Below, in pieces: positions 5,856 to 7,720 of a stretch of 7,720 nucleotides of DNA. The notes below the pieces were generated by a model. The model searched no databases, had not been told where the DNA came from, and was given only the letters and a program-made list of their open reading frames with translations. Within the stretch, counting starts at the first letter, position 1, and each line of letters starts with the position of its first letter. The stretch lies in NCBI GenBank assembly GCA_030606095.1, contig JAUWHC010000107.1:1-7720 (forward strand). The letters run 5' to 3'. Origin of the DNA: Promethearchaeota archaeon. GTDB lineage: Archaea > Asgardarchaeota > Lokiarchaeia > Sigyniarchaeales > SOKP01. The position numbers were made by a program, and so were the translations under genes.

Positions 5856-5867
5856 CATTTTAAATAA
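5856..5867 (+). promoter_or_regulatory. TATA-like box of the PAP2 phosphatase gene
   Basis: ATTTTAAATAAA is centred about 24 bases before the ATG at 5886 and no ribosome-binding site lies between. That suggests a leaderless mRNA and an independent promoter rather than simple read-through from GDPD. The rest of the 113-base spacer (5773..5885) is purine-rich and shows no other signal. Confidence 0.4.
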
Positions 5868-5885
5868 AGAATTCTGTAAAAAATT

Positions 5886-6674
5886 ATGTCTGAAAAAACA
5901 AATTGGTCCATGGTTAGTAAGTTAACATTAATTGTACTTGTATCTTGGATAATTCTTGCTATCATATTTGGTTTTCATGATTTAAATATTTCAATCGTAG
6001 TCGTTGATGAAACCTCTACTTGGGGGGACTTTGGGGGCGATTATGGGGAATTACCGGGTTATGCGTTAATTGGAATAGCATTGGCAACATTTATTGGTGG
6101 TTACATTAAAAATTCGAAATTACAAAAAATACCCGCTTTGATAATTATTGTTATTGGAATGCTTTTTATTATATTCGAGAGTTTCAACATAGGTTTTAGT
6201 TTAATTATTCCAATGATAATTTATACTATTATAACTTGGAAAAAAGATTGGAAAAATTACAGAACCTTAGCAGGTATAATATCACTCTTAGCTATTATTA
6301 ACCCTTTGCTATTTGTCCAAATTTTTAAGATTTTATGTGGAAGAGTTCGCTTCAGGGATCTTGATCCAGGATTTACCAATTTTACACCATGGTTTTTGCC
6401 ACCTGGATTAAGTTTAGATGATCTATCGTTTCCCTCAGGGCATTCGGCAATGGGTTGGATGTTTTTACCACTACTAATAGTTGTTAAAGACCGTAAAAGC
6501 AAGGATCCATTAAGAATAATAGTTACCATATTAGTAATTGGATGGGGTTTGTTTGTGGGTGCATCGAGAGTCGCAGTAGGAGCCCACTATGCTTCTGATG
6601 TTCTCTTCTCTACGGGGATGGCAGCAATCGTAACTATAGTTTTATATAAATATTCATATCTAAAGAGGAAATAA
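5886..6674 (+). CDS. PAP2-family membrane phosphatase
   Basis: This 262-aa integral membrane enzyme belongs to the phosphatidic acid phosphatase type 2 superfamily, which removes phosphate from lipid phosphates or polyprenyl diphosphates through a phospho-histidine. The three signature motifs are present: C1 K148-x6-R155 (KILCGRVR), C2 PSGH (183-186) and C3 SR-x5-H-x3-D (S227, R228, nucleophile H234, D238). C1 lacks the usual proline, with Phe after Arg155. The segment between C1 and C2 contains RFRDLDPG and FTPWFLPPG, which I associate with certain bacterial PAP2 proteins. Hydrophobic helices lie at about 11-30, 58-74, 82-98, 100-117, 128-147, 187-201, 209-226 and 240-256. An acidic aromatic loop (TWGDFGGDYGELPG, 45-58) links helices 1 and 2 and probably faces outside with the active site. 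In archaea the substrate may be dolichyl diphosphate or archaetidic acid; the sequence does not decide this. Confidence 0.93.
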   Translation: MSEKTNWSMVSKLTLIVLVSWIILAIIFGFHDLNISIVVVDETSTWGDFGGDYGELPGYALIGIALATFIGGYIKNSKLQKIPALIIIVIGMLFIIFESFNIGFSLIIPMIIYTIITWKKDWKNYRTLAGIISLLAIINPLLFVQIFKILCGRVRFRDLDPGFTNFTPWFLPPGLSLDDLSFPSGHSAMGWMFLPLLIVVKDRKSKDPLRIIVTILVIGWGLFVGASRVAVGAHYASDVLFSTGMAAIVTIVLYKYSYLKRK

Positions 6675-6677
6675 CCT

Positions 6678-6709
6678 ATTTAATTTTTCTCAATAATATT
6701 TTTATTTTT
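6678..6709 (+). terminator. T-rich tract after the PAP2 gene
   Basis: Three T-runs (TTTTT, TTTTT, TTTTT) follow the PAP2 stop within 36 bases in the 72-base spacer before the next gene. They could terminate most PAP2 transcripts, leaving the hydrolase downstream partly independent. Confidence 0.4.
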
Positions 6710-6746
6710 AGGACTCGAATAAAGTTTCTAACGAGGAAAAAGATTT

Positions 6747-7415
6747 ATGAAAAAGATTTTTAAAGATATTTATCATGTTGGTGATTCGGGTTGCTCTGTA
6801 TTTTTAGTGGACACCCATAGCGAAGACGGGCTTGTTTTGATTGATTGTGGAATGAGTCTTGAAATGATTAAAAAAATCAGCAAATTAAATTTAAATCCAA
6901 AGAATATAAAGCACTGTATATTAACTCACGATCATATAGACCACATAGGTGCTTGTTTTGACCTTAAGAATTTTAATAAGCAGGTTAAGTTCTATGCTCA
7001 CGAGTTAGACGCCGATCCAATCGAGGAGAGTGGACACAATGAGAAAACAGCCGCGTCTTGGTACGGAATTGACTACAAACCTGTTAAATTAAAAAAAAGA
7101 TTTAAGGGAAATTTGGAAGTTTTACAATTAGGATACTATGAGTTTCTATGCATTCATACTCCTGGACATACTCCTGGTTCAATATCTGTCTTAATCGAAA
7201 TTGATAACACTAAAATTCTATTTGGACAAGATATTCACGGACCTTTTTATGAAAGTTTCGGTTCCGATTTAGAAGATTATCAAAAATCAATGCAAAAACT
7301 TTTAGATTTAAAGGCCGATATTTTATGCGAAGGTCATTTTGGTGTAATAAAACCAGCTAGCGAAGTAGAACGCTACATCAGAAATTACATGGAAAGTAAT
7401 AGAATTAGTAATTGA
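6747..7415 (+). CDS. Metallo-beta-lactamase-fold hydrolase
   Basis: This 222-aa protein has one complete MBL domain and no added domains. It starts at ATG 6747 with GAGG 10 bases upstream. The dinuclear metal site is intact: THDHIDHIGA gives His61, His63, Asp65 and His66; His141 lies in TPGHTPGS; Asp162 in FGQDIHG; and His197 in CEGHFG. Asp33 in LIDCG is the conserved strand-end aspartate. The full ligand set argues for hydrolysis with two metals, as in glyoxalase II and related thioester or ester hydrolases. It lacks the flavodoxin domain of flavodiiron proteins and the extra C-terminal helices of true glyoxalase II. There is no signal peptide, so it is cytoplasmic. It follows the PAP2 gene by 72 bases in the same direction, but T-rich DNA lies between, so co-transcription is possible rather than certain. 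The substrate cannot be told from sequence. Confidence 0.92.
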   Translation: MKKIFKDIYHVGDSGCSVFLVDTHSEDGLVLIDCGMSLEMIKKISKLNLNPKNIKHCILTHDHIDHIGACFDLKNFNKQVKFYAHELDADPIEESGHNEKTAASWYGIDYKPVKLKKRFKGNLEVLQLGYYEFLCIHTPGHTPGSISVLIEIDNTKILFGQDIHGPFYESFGSDLEDYQKSMQKLLDLKADILCEGHFGVIKPASEVERYIRNYMESNRISN

Positions 7416-7428
7416 AAGAAAAAAATAG
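7415..7428 (-). terminator. T-tract for the incoming TPR gene
   Basis: In the 42-base convergent spacer the minus strand reads CTATTTTTTTCTTT about 30 bases after the TPR stop codon. This suits archaeal U-tract termination. Confidence 0.4.
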
Positions 7429-7455
7429 AATTAAATCAATAATACAGATTTAGAA

Positions 7456-7475
7456 TTTCATTTTATTTTACTTTT
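7456..7475 (+). terminator. T-tract for the metallo-beta-lactamase-fold gene
   Basis: The plus strand reads TTTCATTTTATTTTACTTTT starting about 40 bases after the stop at 7415. It lies inside the last codons of the convergent TPR gene, so the transcripts of the two genes probably overlap slightly at their 3' ends. Confidence 0.4.
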
Positions 7476-7720
7476 AATCAATTTTATATTGCTCTTTAGA
7501 ACTTTTGCAAGAGGGATTTTTCCTGAACCGCTCTGAATAAGTGTATTAAGCGCGTCTTCATGAATTTTTAATGCTTCCGCGAAAGATTTTTGTTCTAAAT
7601 ATGTTAATCCCAATTTATATTGACTGTCTGCTATTCCTTCGGCGTTTTCAATATCTTCGAATATTTTAAGGGCTTTACTACAGCTTTTCCACGCATCCGC
7701 ATATTTCCCTTGATTGAGAT
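7458..7720 (-). CDS. C-terminus of a tetratricopeptide-repeat protein (partial)
   Basis: The gene enters from the right edge; only its last 86 codons and the TGA stop (7458..7460) are inside. The residues show the TPR pattern of paired helices with small and aromatic positions: NQGKYADAWKSCSKALKIFE, then IADSQYKLGLTYLEQKSF and AEALKIHEDALNTL. The spacing of the two GKYADAW/KSFAEAL turns is about 40 residues, slightly longer than the standard 34, as in TPR arrays of the Gly-Asn-Ala-Glu-Gly type (here ENAEGIADSQY). A basic tail (KVLKSNIKLIKSKIK) ends the protein. TPR arrays bind partner proteins. The rest of the protein, which would tell its role, lies outside the window. It is convergent with the metallo-beta-lactamase-fold gene. 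Confidence 0.85.
   Translation of the reverse strand, partial: LNQGKYADAWKSCSKALKIFEDIENAEGIADSQYKLGLTYLEQKSFAEALKIHEDALNTLIQSGSGKIPLAKVLKSNIKLIKSKIK

Noticed and set aside
6257..6529. Minus-strand open frame of 90 codons opposite the PAP2 phosphatase
   Set aside because: It covers the C1 and C2 motifs of a well-supported enzyme on the other strand; its own sequence is low-information and lacks start signals.
1..7720. Search by eye for tRNA, rRNA, CRISPR arrays, transposase genes, phage or toxin-antitoxin hallmarks
   Set aside because: No GC-rich structured RNA, regularly spaced repeats, DDE or HUH transposase motif or integrase was found in any frame.

Overview
The window is AT-rich, gene-dense DNA that I read as a chromosome piece from an uncultivated archaeon, most likely of the Asgard group (Promethearchaeota/Lokiarchaeia type). 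Three things point that way. A protein at 329..1399 joins a longin-like N-terminus (WN...GP...YPPE) to winged-helix segments, a type I associate from memory with Asgard genomes. Gene starts are preceded by TATA-like AT boxes, often only 20-30 bases from the start codon. Stop codons are followed by T-tracts rather than classic hairpin terminators. No rRNA, tRNA, CRISPR array, insertion sequence or plasmid/phage hallmark is visible, so the phylum call rests on inference.

Layout. Positions 1 to 4937 all read on the minus strand. In transcription order from the middle outwards they are: a DedA/VTT-family membrane protein (4092..4937); a four-helix membrane protein (3511..3963) whose end overlaps the start of a membrane-anchored alpha/beta hydrolase (2229..3518); a 61-aa orphan (1964..2149); an 83-aa orphan (1541..1792); the longin-like/winged-helix protein (329..1399); and the N-terminus of a multi-spanning membrane protein leaving the window (1..194). 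From a divergent promoter region at about 4938..5037 the plus strand carries a glycerophosphodiester phosphodiesterase (5038..5772), a PAP2-type lipid phosphatase (5886..6674) and a metallo-beta-lactamase-fold hydrolase (6747..7415). A TPR protein enters convergently from the right edge (7458..7720, minus).

How the genes may work together. The best-recognised genes fit a membrane-lipid and lipid-carrier theme. DedA/VTT proteins move lipids between leaflets, PAP2 enzymes dephosphorylate phosphatidic acid or polyprenyl diphosphates, and GDPD enzymes cleave glycerophosphodiester headgroups. The alpha/beta hydrolase is predicted to face outwards and carries four N-x-S/T sequons. DedA plus PAP2 would suit recycling of the polyprenyl-phosphate carrier used in surface glycosylation. 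That link is inferred from family knowledge and proximity. No gene here is diagnostic of a defence, mobile or secondary-metabolite system. The least explained items are the longin-like/winged-helix protein and the two small orphans with the palindromic spacer between them.
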